Source: Candidatus Peregrinibacteria bacterium RIFCSPLOWO2_01_FULL_48_20 (lineage in GTDB: Bacteria; Patescibacteriota; Gracilibacteria; UBA1369; 2-02-FULL-48-14). Taken from it: a stretch of 8,453 nucleotides of DNA. Where the stretch lies: the NCBI GenBank assembly GCA_001787475.1, contig MFXB01000030.1, forward strand, positions 1 to 8,453. Direction: 5' to 3'. The notes under the pieces are model-generated. The model was not told where the DNA came from. It saw nothing but the letters and a program-made list of their open reading frames with translations, and did no database searches. The translations under genes were made by a program, and so were the position numbers. Of this stretch, positions 1 through 6,215 are shown piece after piece (the stretch's first letter is position 1; each line of letters starts with the position of its first letter).

Positions 1-437
1 CCATTTCAATTTTGGCGCAGCTCGAATCGGTGGTTTTGGAAGAACGCGAAGCGGTCATTTCCACTTTGCTCGATCAAAAACTCAAAGACATCCAGATTTT
101 ACGCGTCATCGCGAGCATGCCCGAACTTTTCCAAATACTTGAGGTGGACGCGGCTATTTTGGATCAGCTCAGCATGATGGTGCTTTCTCTTCGCGAGAAG
201 GAACTCACGGAACTTTCCAAATTCTTTGAAAGCACCACTTACACTGTTGCTCTTCAGTACGATGTATACAGCCGCTTGCGTGACCACACTGAAATTACTC
301 CCGAGCTCACCGAGCAATTTGAAAATGTTGAACAGCAACTCAGCACCTCCGGAGGAGCGGAAGTGGTGATGGACGTTGCGCCCGTTGTAGAGCCTTTGGT
401 GGAAGATTCCTTGGAAGATCCACGGTTCACCGATTAA
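1..437 (+). CDS. Unrecognised helical protein, 5'-truncated (C-terminal part)
   Basis: The reading frame is open to the left edge (first full codon at 3-5), so this is probably the C-terminal part of a longer gene. A TTG at 12-14 could be an internal start, but nothing supports it. The roughly 140 visible residues are rich in Leu, Glu and Gln and look like continuous amphipathic helices, with no signal peptide or membrane segment in this part. The tail is acidic (it ends EDPRFTD) and preceded by a Val/Pro-rich stretch. I do not recognise a family and see no catalytic motif. The gene ends with TAA at 435-437, overlapping the stop codon of the convergent mraY gene by two bases. Coding status is supported by the long open frame and sensible composition; function is unknown. 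Confidence 0.6.
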   Translation, partial: ISILAQLESVVLEEREAVISTLLDQKLKDIQILRVIASMPELFQILEVDAAILDQLSMMVLSLREKELTELSKFFESTTYTVALQYDVYSRLRDHTEITPELTEQFENVEQQLSTSGGAEVVMDVAPVVEPLVEDSLEDPRFTD

Positions 438-1489
438 TCTCCCATGCCCACCAGGCCGAGAATGAGGCCCAGAATGGCCAGGACTCCGCCCAGAATCCAA
501 AACCGCATCACCACTTGAAACTCGGGCCAGCCGAGATGTTCGTAATGATGGTGCAGCGGGGCGATGTGGAAGACTTTTTTCCCGAACAGTTTTTTTGAAG
601 TGAGTTGAATGATCACGGAGAGCGTTTCAATCACAAAAATCCCCGCAATAAAAGGGAGCACCAAAACGGTGTTGGTAAGCATGGCGATGACACCCAGGGT
701 TGCTCCGAGCGAAAGGGCTCCGGTGTCTCCCATAATGAAGCGCGCGGGCGGAATGTTGAACCATAAAAAGGCCATACTGGCTCCCGCGACCACCGCGCAA
801 AAAGCGGACAAAATAAGAAGGCCGTGGGCGTAGGCAAGACCGGAATAAGTACCGAATGCGATAATGGTGAGTCCGCCGGCAAGGCCGTCCAAACCGTCCG
901 TGATATTTACGGCGTTGGCGCTTCCCACAATGATAAAAACAAAAATGGGAATGTACCAGAGCCCCACATCAAAGTCGCCGATTCCGGGGACATGAATTTC
1001 GCTGAAGCCGAGTTTAATGAAGAACCAGAGCGCGCCGAGTACGGCAAGAAGCGTAAGCCACAAAAACTTCGGTTTTACATTGAGACCTTTGTTGCCCGAA
1101 CCTTTGATGTTAAACCAATCGTCAATGAGTCCCAGAACAGCCACGGCCGCAAGCGTAAAAATTGGAAGGTAGGTTTCTTTACGACTGAGCAGGGAATGTT
1201 CGAAAAATCCAAAATAAGAGAATGCGCGAGAGATCAAAATGACCGCGAGGGTGGTTCCCCAAATGAGCACGCCGCCCATGGTGGGCGTTCCTTCTTTTTT
1301 GCAATGCAGGGCGTGGTACAGTTCCGCGTTTTTCCCGTCACTGGTCTTGGTTCGAATGTTTTTTCCGAGCTTCCATTTGGTGAGCCAATTGATGAAAGGC
1401 TGTGCCAGAGCAAAAGCGATTCCAAAGGCGAGAAGGCCGGAGCCCACAATAAGAATGAGGTGTCGAACGGTTTCTGTAATTGGAAACAT
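434..1489 (-). CDS. mraY: Phospho-N-acetylmuramoyl-pentapeptide-transferase (MraY)
   Basis: MraY transfers phospho-MurNAc-pentapeptide from UDP to undecaprenyl phosphate at the inner face of the membrane, giving lipid I, the first membrane step of peptidoglycan synthesis. The 351-residue length is normal. Visible family motifs are GTPTMGG (about residues 67-73), the Asp-Asp pair of LIDDWFN (D123, D124), NAVNITDGLDGLAGG (about 192-206, with D198 and D201), FIMGDTGALSLGA (D255) and the His triad PLHHHYEHLGW (H313-H315). About ten hydrophobic segments fit the known topology. The start ATG (1487-1489) lies 3 bases after the carboxypeptidase stop, so the two are cotranscribed and probably translationally coupled. 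It lies apart from mur/fts genes in this window, unlike a classical dcw cluster. Identification is secure. Confidence 0.97.
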   Translation of the reverse strand: MFPITETVRHLILIVGSGLLAFGIAFALAQPFINWLTKWKLGKNIRTKTSDGKNAELYHALHCKKEGTPTMGGVLIWGTTLAVILISRAFSYFGFFEHSLLSRKETYLPIFTLAAVAVLGLIDDWFNIKGSGNKGLNVKPKFLWLTLLAVLGALWFFIKLGFSEIHVPGIGDFDVGLWYIPIFVFIIVGSANAVNITDGLDGLAGGLTIIAFGTYSGLAYAHGLLILSAFCAVVAGASMAFLWFNIPPARFIMGDTGALSLGATLGVIAMLTNTVLVLPFIAGIFVIETLSVIIQLTSKKLFGKKVFHIAPLHHHYEHLGWPEFQVVMRFWILGGVLAILGLILGLVGMGD

Positions 1490-1492
1490 TTT

Positions 1493-2368
1493 TTACCAGA
1501 CGTAAGCGCGATAAATCCAGTCGAGAAGAATTTTGGTGTCTATGAAACGGTTTTCACTTCCCAGTACGATGCTCACCACTTCGTGTCCGGCTGGACCGTC
1601 GGCAATGGCGATGAGACATTCTCCGGCGGAGGCCGTTGTCCCCGTTTTCAGTCCTTTAATTCCCAGTTGGCCCAGCAGAATATTGGTATTGATGAGTGTA
1701 TGCTCGGTCCCGCTTTGGCTGGTCACCGTCGCTTTGCTGTTTTTCACAATTTCCCGAACGCTTTCGTCTTGCAAAAGGTGGGTGCTTAAAATGGCAAGGT
1801 CACGAGCCGTGGAGTAAGCGTTGTTGGAATCCAGGCCGGTGGTGTTGGCAAAGTGAGTATTTCCCATCCCCAACATTTCAGCCGTTAAATTCATTTTTTC
1901 AATAAAAGCCGCTTCACTTCCCGCGTTGAATTCGGCGAGGGCGAGAGCGGCGTCGTTTCCCGATTCAATAAAAAGTCCGTACAGCAGGTTTTTCACCAGT
2001 ATTTCTTCGCCGCCATAGAGCCCCATTCGGGAACCTGTGGCTGCACTGGCCTTGTTGCTCACGGTCACCACGGCGTTTGGGTCGTTCTCTTCCAAAATCA
2101 GATAAGCCGTCATCAATTTGGTGAGACTGGCGATGGGAACTCGCGAGACGGAATTTTTCTCGTAAAGGATGGTTTGTGTTTCCAAATCAATCGCTAAAAT
2201 TGCATCGGCGCTCATAGCGGCCGGCTCCACAAACTCTTCATTTTGCATCGGGATTTTTGCAACGGAAAGTAAAGTGGTGTCATCAAAGCGGGCGGCCTCA
2301 CTTTCTCCGCCAAACGAAGCGAAGCTGAGTGAGCTGGCGAGCAGTAAAGAAAGGAGGCTTTGGAACAT
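1493..2368 (-). CDS. D-alanyl-D-alanine carboxypeptidase, peptidase S11 (PBP5-like)
   Basis: This is a serine DD-peptidase that removes the terminal D-Ala from peptidoglycan stem peptides outside the cytoplasmic membrane. All three penicillin-binding motifs are present: SLTK (S81 nucleophile, K84), SGN (136-138) and KTG (241-243). A hydrophobic N-terminal stretch (about residues 3-19) looks like a signal peptide or anchor but lacks Lys/Arg before it, which is odd. An in-frame TAA lies 18 bases upstream, so the only other start would be a CTG just before the ATG. At 291 residues it ends soon after the catalytic domain and lacks the C-terminal beta domain and amphipathic anchor of DacA-type enzymes. 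It lies between the LCP gene (57-base gap) and mraY (3-base gap) in one transcription direction. The 57-base gap holds no clear promoter or terminator. Confidence 0.93.
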   Translation of the reverse strand: MFQSLLSLLLASSLSFASFGGESEAARFDDTTLLSVAKIPMQNEEFVEPAAMSADAILAIDLETQTILYEKNSVSRVPIASLTKLMTAYLILEENDPNAVVTVSNKASAATGSRMGLYGGEEILVKNLLYGLFIESGNDAALALAEFNAGSEAAFIEKMNLTAEMLGMGNTHFANTTGLDSNNAYSTARDLAILSTHLLQDESVREIVKNSKATVTSQSGTEHTLINTNILLGQLGIKGLKTGTTASAGECLIAIADGPAGHEVVSIVLGSENRFIDTKILLDWIYRAYVW

Positions 2369-2425
2369 CAGGCGGAGTGAACGTTAGTGAGCGTAGCCCT
2401 TAAAAAAGAGCATCAACATACTACT

Positions 2426-3835
2426 CTAGTAAACACCAAGATAGAAGAGCTCATCGTTCTCTTCGTAAAAATCCACAAAATCTTCGCCCAATTCAATGAT
2501 GACTTCGGCTTCCGTCGGCCAAACGGCAGGGGCGTATTCCGGCGGGACTTCATTCATAATTTCTCCCTGCGTGAGGGAAGGTAAAATTTGAATGTTTCGA
2601 TTTACTTCTTCGTCGTTGATGCCGTTTCGAAGTGGAATAATGCGTGTTTTTTCCACGCCGGCAGTGGCTGCATTTCCATAGTTCACCACGTTAAAACCAT
2701 AGCGTACGAGGTACATTTTTGTGAGTCCGGCGATGCTCTCGGCCTTCGTTCCGTTGAGCACTTGAATCGCCACCTTATCCGCGTAAATTTCCGGATGATA
2801 GAAAAAGAGTTGAGCAAAAAGTTGCAGCTCGATAAAACTTTCTGTGTAAGGTACGAGCACGTAAGGGTCGCCTTCTTCACGGGGAGGCGTGTAAAGGAAG
2901 CCGCCCATTTTATTTGCCTCTTCGTTGAGTACGGCGGAGAGAACACTGTCGCCGGTGAGCTTTTCAGCAAATTCCACCAAGCTCACAATTTCCGTAAGGC
3001 TCATGTCTGTTTCGAAATTGCGTGAAATGGCCCAATATACATCTTTAATTTTGGCAGGATTGGCCAGTACACCCATGCTCAGTGCTTTGTTCTTTAAGGC
3101 CTCCAGCATTTGTTGTTGGCGAGCGGCGCGGTCAAAGTCGGAGGTGTTGTGGCGGCTGCGAACATACTTGAGCGCGGTTTCTCCGTCGAGTTCTTGGGTT
3201 CCGGCTTGCAAATAAAAAGGATCGAACAGGTAATCCGAGCCGGCTGCGGCGGGATAGGCGTCATCAATAATCGTTTGATCCACATCCACGGTCACGCCTC
3301 CGAGCGCATCCACCACTTCCTCGAAACCTTGGAAGTCGATTTTCGCGTAGTAGTGAATATCCACGTCCAAAATATCTTCGATTTCGGTTTTGAGCTCATC
3401 CATGGCAAGGGCGGGGTCGTCCGTATCGTCCAAGATATATTCGTAAATACTGTTGAGGCGCGTGCCCCATCCCACCATTTCATTTTCCACGTAAAGGTCG
3501 CGCGGAATGGAAATCATGGAAACCAAATTGTCGTTGTGATTCAAGGAAGCCACAATCATCGTGTCCGTGAGATTTTCGCCATCGTGTCCTTCGCCTCCCA
3601 CTCCGATTAGGAGGATGTTCGTGTGTTCGTAGGCATCCATTTTCACGCTGCTCCCCACGGCCGAGTAAAAAATTTGCTTCACTGAGAAAGGATTCCCGGT
3701 GAGCATGGCGCCCACCACTCCGCGCAAGGTGAGAATACCGAGCACCAAAGCCACAATACTGAGAAAGATGTGGCTTTTAATCCAACCGTTCGATGAAGTC
3801 GAGCGTTTTAAAGAGTGTTTTGTGAACGATTCCAT
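2426..3835 (-). CDS. LytR-CpsA-Psr (LCP) family cell-wall protein with LytR_C domain
   Basis: LCP proteins transfer glycopolymers from a lipid-pyrophosphate carrier to peptidoglycan on the outer side of the membrane. The 469-residue protein has a short cytoplasmic N-terminus, one membrane helix (about 23-43) and an LCP domain (about 70-255). Typical motifs are NILLIGVGG (73-81), LTDTMIVASLN (D91), SIPRDLYV (R112, D113), DALGGVTVDVD (about 176-186) and ALKYVRSRHNTSDFDRAARQQQ (in two parts: R226, R228, D233 and the following Arg/Gln run). A C-terminal LytR_C domain starts near VAIQVLNGT (355-363) and ends around residue 450. The acidic tail is unassigned. The gene ends with TAG. It lies 20 bases after the DoxX-like gene and may also have its own promoter (see 3844-3872). 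The attached polymer cannot be told from sequence. Confidence 0.94.
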   Translation of the reverse strand: MESFTKHSLKRSTSSNGWIKSHIFLSIVALVLGILTLRGVVGAMLTGNPFSVKQIFYSAVGSSVKMDAYEHTNILLIGVGGEGHDGENLTDTMIVASLNHNDNLVSMISIPRDLYVENEMVGWGTRLNSIYEYILDDTDDPALAMDELKTEIEDILDVDIHYYAKIDFQGFEEVVDALGGVTVDVDQTIIDDAYPAAAGSDYLFDPFYLQAGTQELDGETALKYVRSRHNTSDFDRAARQQQMLEALKNKALSMGVLANPAKIKDVYWAISRNFETDMSLTEIVSLVEFAEKLTGDSVLSAVLNEEANKMGGFLYTPPREEGDPYVLVPYTESFIELQLFAQLFFYHPEIYADKVAIQVLNGTKAESIAGLTKMYLVRYGFNVVNYGNAATAGVEKTRIIPLRNGINDEEVNRNIQILPSLTQGEIMNEVPPEYAPAVWPTEAEVIIELGEDFVDFYEENDELFYLGVY

Positions 3836-3843
3836 GCGACGGG

Positions 3844-3872
3844 ATTCTACTTAAACTATCGCACTTTGAAAA
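3844..3872 (-). promoter_or_regulatory. Possible promoter for the LCP gene, near-leaderless
   Basis: On the minus strand a -10-like TAGAAT (3844-3849) is spaced 17 bases from TTTTCA (3867-3872), a 4-of-6 match to a -35 box. The ATG of the LCP gene lies 8 bases beyond the -10, so a transcript would start at or next to the ATG. A perfect 12-base palindrome AAAAGATCTTTT (3869-3880) overlaps the -35. It lies inside the 3' end of the DoxX-like gene, so the match could be chance. Confidence 0.35.
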
Positions 3873-4245
3873 GATCTTTTAGACCCTTTGGGAACCCATG
3901 CAGTGCGAGCAGCGCGAGAGGGGCCGCCCAGTTTGCCCAGCGTTCCACAAAGTCCCAAACAGGTTCTCCCGCGATGGGACGCATGAGTGCGGTTGCGAAT
4001 CCCCAAAGGGCCGCCCAAACGAGCACGATTCGAAGGGGGAGCAGGAGCGCGAAGAAAGCCACTACAATGTCCAAACCGCCAATGAGCGGTAAAAGTGTTT
4101 CAGCGCTGCTCTCGGAAAAACCCACCACCGTGAGGTAGGGGATCCATGCCGCTTTCACGCCCAGGCCGAATACGCCATGTCCCAAAAAGGAACCGAAAAT
4201 ACCGATACGAAGGATCCATTCGGCTGTCTTTAAAGGATTGTTCAT
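3856..4245 (-). CDS. DoxX-like small four-helix membrane protein
   Basis: A 129-residue integral membrane protein with four hydrophobic segments (about residues 10-28, 49-68, 70-88 and 103-117), the size and layout of the DoxX/DoxD family. The N-terminal RIGIFGSFLGHGVFGL stretch, with Gly residues and His23 in helix 1, resembles that family. The ends are basic, which puts them in the cytoplasm by the positive-inside rule. No catalytic residues are evident. DoxX-family members have varied proposed roles in redox or sulfur metabolism, and none can be assigned here. It is the first gene of the minus-strand block and is divergent from the metal-response operon across a 113-base gap, so control by the same operator is possible. 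I see no clear promoter for it in that gap. Confidence 0.6.
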   Translation of the reverse strand: MNNPLKTAEWILRIGIFGSFLGHGVFGLGVKAAWIPYLTVVGFSESSAETLLPLIGGLDIVVAFFALLLPLRIVLVWAALWGFATALMRPIAGEPVWDFVERWANWAAPLALLALHGFPKGLKDLFKVR

Positions 4246-4323
4246 GGTGTTGTGGTAAAATTTCTATCCGTACTCTACGCTCAATTGTTTTGAAGAAAAA
4301 GGCGTTTTCTCTCCACTTCCCCT

Positions 4324-4352
4324 TTGACACAGATACCCCCAGGGGGTATTCT
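4324..4352 (+). promoter_or_regulatory. Sigma70-type promoter of the metal-response operon, leaderless
   Basis: A perfect -35 TTGACA (4324-4329) is followed after exactly 17 bases by TATTCT (4347-4352), a good -10. The repressor ATG is at 4359-4361, only 6 bases after the -10, so the predicted transcription start falls at or within a base of the A of ATG. The mRNA would be leaderless, in keeping with the absence of a Shine-Dalgarno sequence. Confidence 0.8.
4333..4349 (+). promoter_or_regulatory. CsoR-type palindromic operator
   Basis: ATACCCCCAGGGGGTAT is a perfect inverted repeat with 8-base arms around one central A. AT-flanked C-tract/G-tract palindromes of this form are the known binding sites of CsoR-family repressors. 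It fills the spacer between the -35 and -10 boxes and runs into the -10, so repressor binding would block RNA polymerase. No second copy was seen in the window. Confidence 0.85.
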
Positions 4353-4358
4353 TCGCGC

Positions 4359-4628
4359 ATGAGATGCGATATTAAAAAGAAAGTGCAGAGAAGGTTGAAG
4401 ATTATTGAAGGCCAAATTCGGGGTCTTCAAAAAATGGTGGAAAATGAGGAGTACTGCATCGATATCATCACGCAGTCGCAGGCAGCCAGGCAAGCTCTTT
4501 CCGGCGTGGAAGATTTGATGCTTGAGAATCACCTTTCGACGCATGTGATTGAACAAATAAAATCAGGAGAAAACAAAAAGGCAATTCGTGAAATTCTTGC
4601 CGTTCACAAACTTTCCAAGAATAAATAA
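4359..4628 (+). CDS. csoR: CsoR/RcnR-family metal-sensing transcriptional repressor
   Basis: An 89-residue all-helical DUF156 protein. These repressors bind G-tract operators as tetramers and let go when they bind Cu(I), Ni/Co or react with thiophilic ligands. The family core is visible in RRLKIIEGQIRGLQKMVE (residues 11-28), then EEYCIDI with the key Cys33, and ENHLSTHV with His58 and His62. CsoR of Mycobacterium has Cys-His-Cys at these places. Here the third position is His, as in RcnR, but the RcnR N-terminal His3 is missing and there is a Cys at residue 3. The metal is therefore uncertain; copper is favoured by the DUF411 neighbour. The start at 4359 is chosen because the protein then begins just before the conserved core and just after the promoter. 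The frame stays open upstream, but that extension would run through the operator. It is 17 bases ahead of the next gene and probably autoregulates the operon. Confidence 0.93.
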   Translation: MRCDIKKKVQRRLKIIEGQIRGLQKMVENEEYCIDIITQSQAARQALSGVEDLMLENHLSTHVIEQIKSGENKKAIREILAVHKLSKNK

Positions 4629-4645
4629 TTCTTAACCTTTATTAT

Positions 4646-5146
4646 ATGGGAAAAACAGTCTCGATCGGTCTCATCATCATTTCTCTCGTTATCGGGATCG
4701 GCTATTGGATCAGTTCCGCTTCGGAAAACGCCGAAGAAAAACGAGAAAAATTGACTCAGCTGATCGGCACTACGGACATCACGGTCGTTGCCAGCAGCAC
4801 TTGCGGTTGTTGCAAACTGTACGCTGGTTATCTGGAAGGAGAGGGGTTTGATGTCGATCTGCAGTTAAAGTCTCAATCTGAGGTGGAATCCTTTAAAACG
4901 GAAAATGGAATACCTTCCGAATTGTGGAGCTGTCACACCTCAAAAATAGGCGATTATATTATTGAAGGTCATATTCCGGTGGAAGGCATAGAAGAGTTGT
5001 TCAGTCAAAAGCCGGACATTAAAGGCATCGCTTTGCCCGGAATGCCTTCCTCTTCGCCTGGAATGCCGGGACCAAAATTGGCACCGTTTGAGATTGAAAT
5101 CATCACGAATGACGGACAAGACGGCGGACTCTTCATCCAAATTTAG
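4646..5146 (+). CDS. DUF411 (CopG-like) extracytoplasmic metal-binding protein
   Basis: A 166-residue protein with an N-terminal membrane helix or uncleaved signal (about residues 5-23) and an extracytoplasmic DUF411 domain. The domain has a thioredoxin-like start with STCGCC (C53, C55, C56), then WSCHTSKIGDYIIEGHIP (C96, H97, H109) and the Met/Pro motif ALPGMPSSSPGMPG (M133, M140). In the characterised DUF411 protein CopG of Pseudomonas the Cys residues hold a multinuclear Cu(I) cluster and the protein is linked to periplasmic copper resistance; all the Cys positions expected from that are here. Role by inference: copper binding or redox conversion outside the membrane. The last 20 or so residues are an acidic extension. 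The gap to the next gene is 3 bases. No ribosome binding site is visible before the ATG. Confidence 0.9.
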   Translation: MGKTVSIGLIIISLVIGIGYWISSASENAEEKREKLTQLIGTTDITVVASSTCGCCKLYAGYLEGEGFDVDLQLKSQSEVESFKTENGIPSELWSCHTSKIGDYIIEGHIPVEGIEELFSQKPDIKGIALPGMPSSSPGMPGPKLAPFEIEIITNDGQDGGLFIQI

Positions 5147-5149
5147 ATA

Positions 5150-5698
5150 ATGAAAAAAAGATTACTGACTGTTTTTTTCGGATTTGCATTGGCGATAATG
5201 CTTCCCGCCGGAACCGCCATGGCTCATTGCCCGCTTTGCACATTGGGAGCCGGGGCCGCCGCGCTTACTGCGGCATCCTTGGGACTCAGTGTGCTTTCCG
5301 TTGGCATTTTTCTCGGAGCTTTCGCCGTGGCCATGGGGCTTTGGATAGGCCGTCTGCTTCGCCGGAAAATAAAAATTCCGTATCTTCCGTACTGGATGGC
5401 TCTGCTTTCTTTCCTGACCACCATACTTCCTCTTCAGCCTCTTTTATTCGACAACAGTTCTTTCTACCTTTCACTTTATGGCGATTTTGGCTCTTTGCTC
5501 AATCGCACTTACTACGTGGATAAATTTCTTTTCGGCAGTGTCGTGGGTGGAATCGTATTATTTTTTGGTCCGCGCTTAAGCACCTTGCTCACTCGGCTTC
5601 GAAAAAGCAAAACTTTTCCCTATCAAGGCATGATCCTTACCTTCCTTTTCTTGATTCTTGTCGCGACTTTTTTTGAACTTCTAAGATTTTTTCTATGA
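5150..5698 (+). CDS. Polytopic membrane protein with N-terminal HCPLC motif, function unknown
   Basis: A 182-residue membrane protein. Residues 1-25 form a classical signal peptide (KKR, hydrophobic core, then AMA), and cleavage after A25 would leave a mature chain starting HCPLC (H26, C27, C30). After it come a long Gly/Ala-rich hydrophobic region (about 33-68, one or two helices), then helices near 78-100, 125-147 and 158-182. A loop around 100-124 probably faces outward. I recall similar CPLC-starting membrane proteins from other genomes but no named function. The Cys pair placed outside next to a DUF411 gene suggests metal binding or thiol exchange, which is inference. It ends with TGA and overlaps the next gene by 4 bases (ATGA), showing translational coupling. 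Confidence 0.8.
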   Translation: MKKRLLTVFFGFALAIMLPAGTAMAHCPLCTLGAGAAALTAASLGLSVLSVGIFLGAFAVAMGLWIGRLLRRKIKIPYLPYWMALLSFLTTILPLQPLLFDNSSFYLSLYGDFGSLLNRTYYVDKFLFGSVVGGIVLFFGPRLSTLLTRLRKSKTFPYQGMILTFLFLILVATFFELLRFFL

Positions 5699-6198
5699 AC
5701 GATCCGGTTTTCCTTTCTTTTGCCGCCATCATTCTTTTGTTTTTCACCTTGCTGATTTTGAAACATTTGATCGGATTTAAAATTTGCGTTTTATGCGCGA
5801 GCGTTTCCATCACTTGGCTTGTGCTGCTTGTACTTTATTTGTTGGGTACTTTTCACGACGGCGCCCTCCTGGCTTTATTGATGGGCGCTTCGGCGCATGG
5901 AATTTATACCGTGGTCGAAAAGAAAACCGTGGAAAAATTTCATATTTTTCGACTGCCGTTTTTCCTCAGTTTGATTTTTTTCTTCTACATTTTTTTGGTG
6001 GGATCGACAGCTCTCCCGTCCGTGGCCGTTTTCTCGGTTTTAATTCTTTTGTGGATCGTTTTTACGATTTTATTTTTTTACTCCACAAGCAGACCCGAAG
6101 GGTTTGCTAAGCAAGAACGTGGCCAACGGCCACAACCTTACATGTCCCGGCTCAAGAAAGCCGCGAGTGCCTTACTTGAGTGCTGTAAAAACTGGTAA
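5695..6198 (+). CDS. Small membrane protein with CVLC motif and repeat-encoded tail
   Basis: A 167-residue protein with about five hydrophobic helices (near 5-27, 29-51, 56-74, 84-104 and 107-129). KICVLC (C31, C34) lies at the membrane edge just after helix 1, another CxxC motif in this operon. No known family is recognised; a DsbB/VKOR-type thiol enzyme was considered but the other Cys pair needed for that is missing from the helices. The last 36 residues (132-167) are polar and basic and begin with a stretch encoded by a 54-base DNA repeat (6087-6140); they also contain a Cys-Cys near the end (163-164). The tail may be a late extension rather than part of the original fold. The start overlaps the previous gene by 4 bases. 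Confidence 0.75.
   Translation: MNDPVFLSFAAIILLFFTLLILKHLIGFKICVLCASVSITWLVLLVLYLLGTFHDGALLALLMGASAHGIYTVVEKKTVEKFHIFRLPFFLSLIFFFYIFLVGSTALPSVAVFSVLILLWIVFTILFFYSTSRPEGFAKQERGQRPQPYMSRLKKAASALLECCKNW
6087..6140 (+). repeat. Two-hairpin repeat, copy 1
   Basis: This 54-base stretch matches 6235-6288 with 3 mismatches; the first 37 bases are identical. It can form two hairpins: AGCAGACCC/GGGTTTGCT with loop GAA (6088-6108, one G-T pair) and GTGGCC/GGCCAC with loop AAC (6119-6133). It lies within the 3' coding part of the second membrane protein (residues about 131-149). Confidence 0.85.
6151..6180 (+). repeat. Inverted repeat after repeat copy 1
   Basis: CTCAAGAAAG (6151-6160) and CTTACTTGAG (6171-6180) pair at 9 of 10 positions around a 10-base loop. 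It follows copy 1 of the two-hairpin repeat and is not present after copy 2. No T-run follows, so it does not look like a terminator. Confidence 0.5.
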
Positions 6199-6215
6199 TC
6201 TTTTCCTTTTCCATT

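Noticed and set aside
824..1789. A 321-codon plus-strand open frame opposite mraY and the carboxypeptidase
   Set aside because: It lies antisense to two genes with complete, family-specific motifs, and its translation is low in hydrophobic order and matches no fold I know.
3110..3610. Plus-strand open frame of 166 codons opposite the LCP gene
   Set aside because: Antisense to the conserved LCP domain; a by-product of codon bias on the other strand.
4246..4323. Promoter for the DoxX-like gene in the divergent gap
   Set aside because: TTGAGC-like and TAGAAA-like pieces occur on the minus strand but not at acceptable spacing to each other.
4146..4358. Longer version of the repressor starting upstream of 4359
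   Set aside because: The extension would translate through the promoter and operator and has no resemblance to the repressor family, whose members start just before the conserved core.
5695..6198. DsbB/VKOR-type disulfide enzyme
   Set aside because: Only one CxxC is present among the helices; the second loop Cys pair and the quinone-site features of those families are not visible.
6151..6215. Rho-independent terminator between the last two genes of the metal operon
   Set aside because: The stem-loop has no T-run directly after it and lies inside the coding sequence; the T-rich stretch at 6200-6212 is interrupted by C and is too far away.
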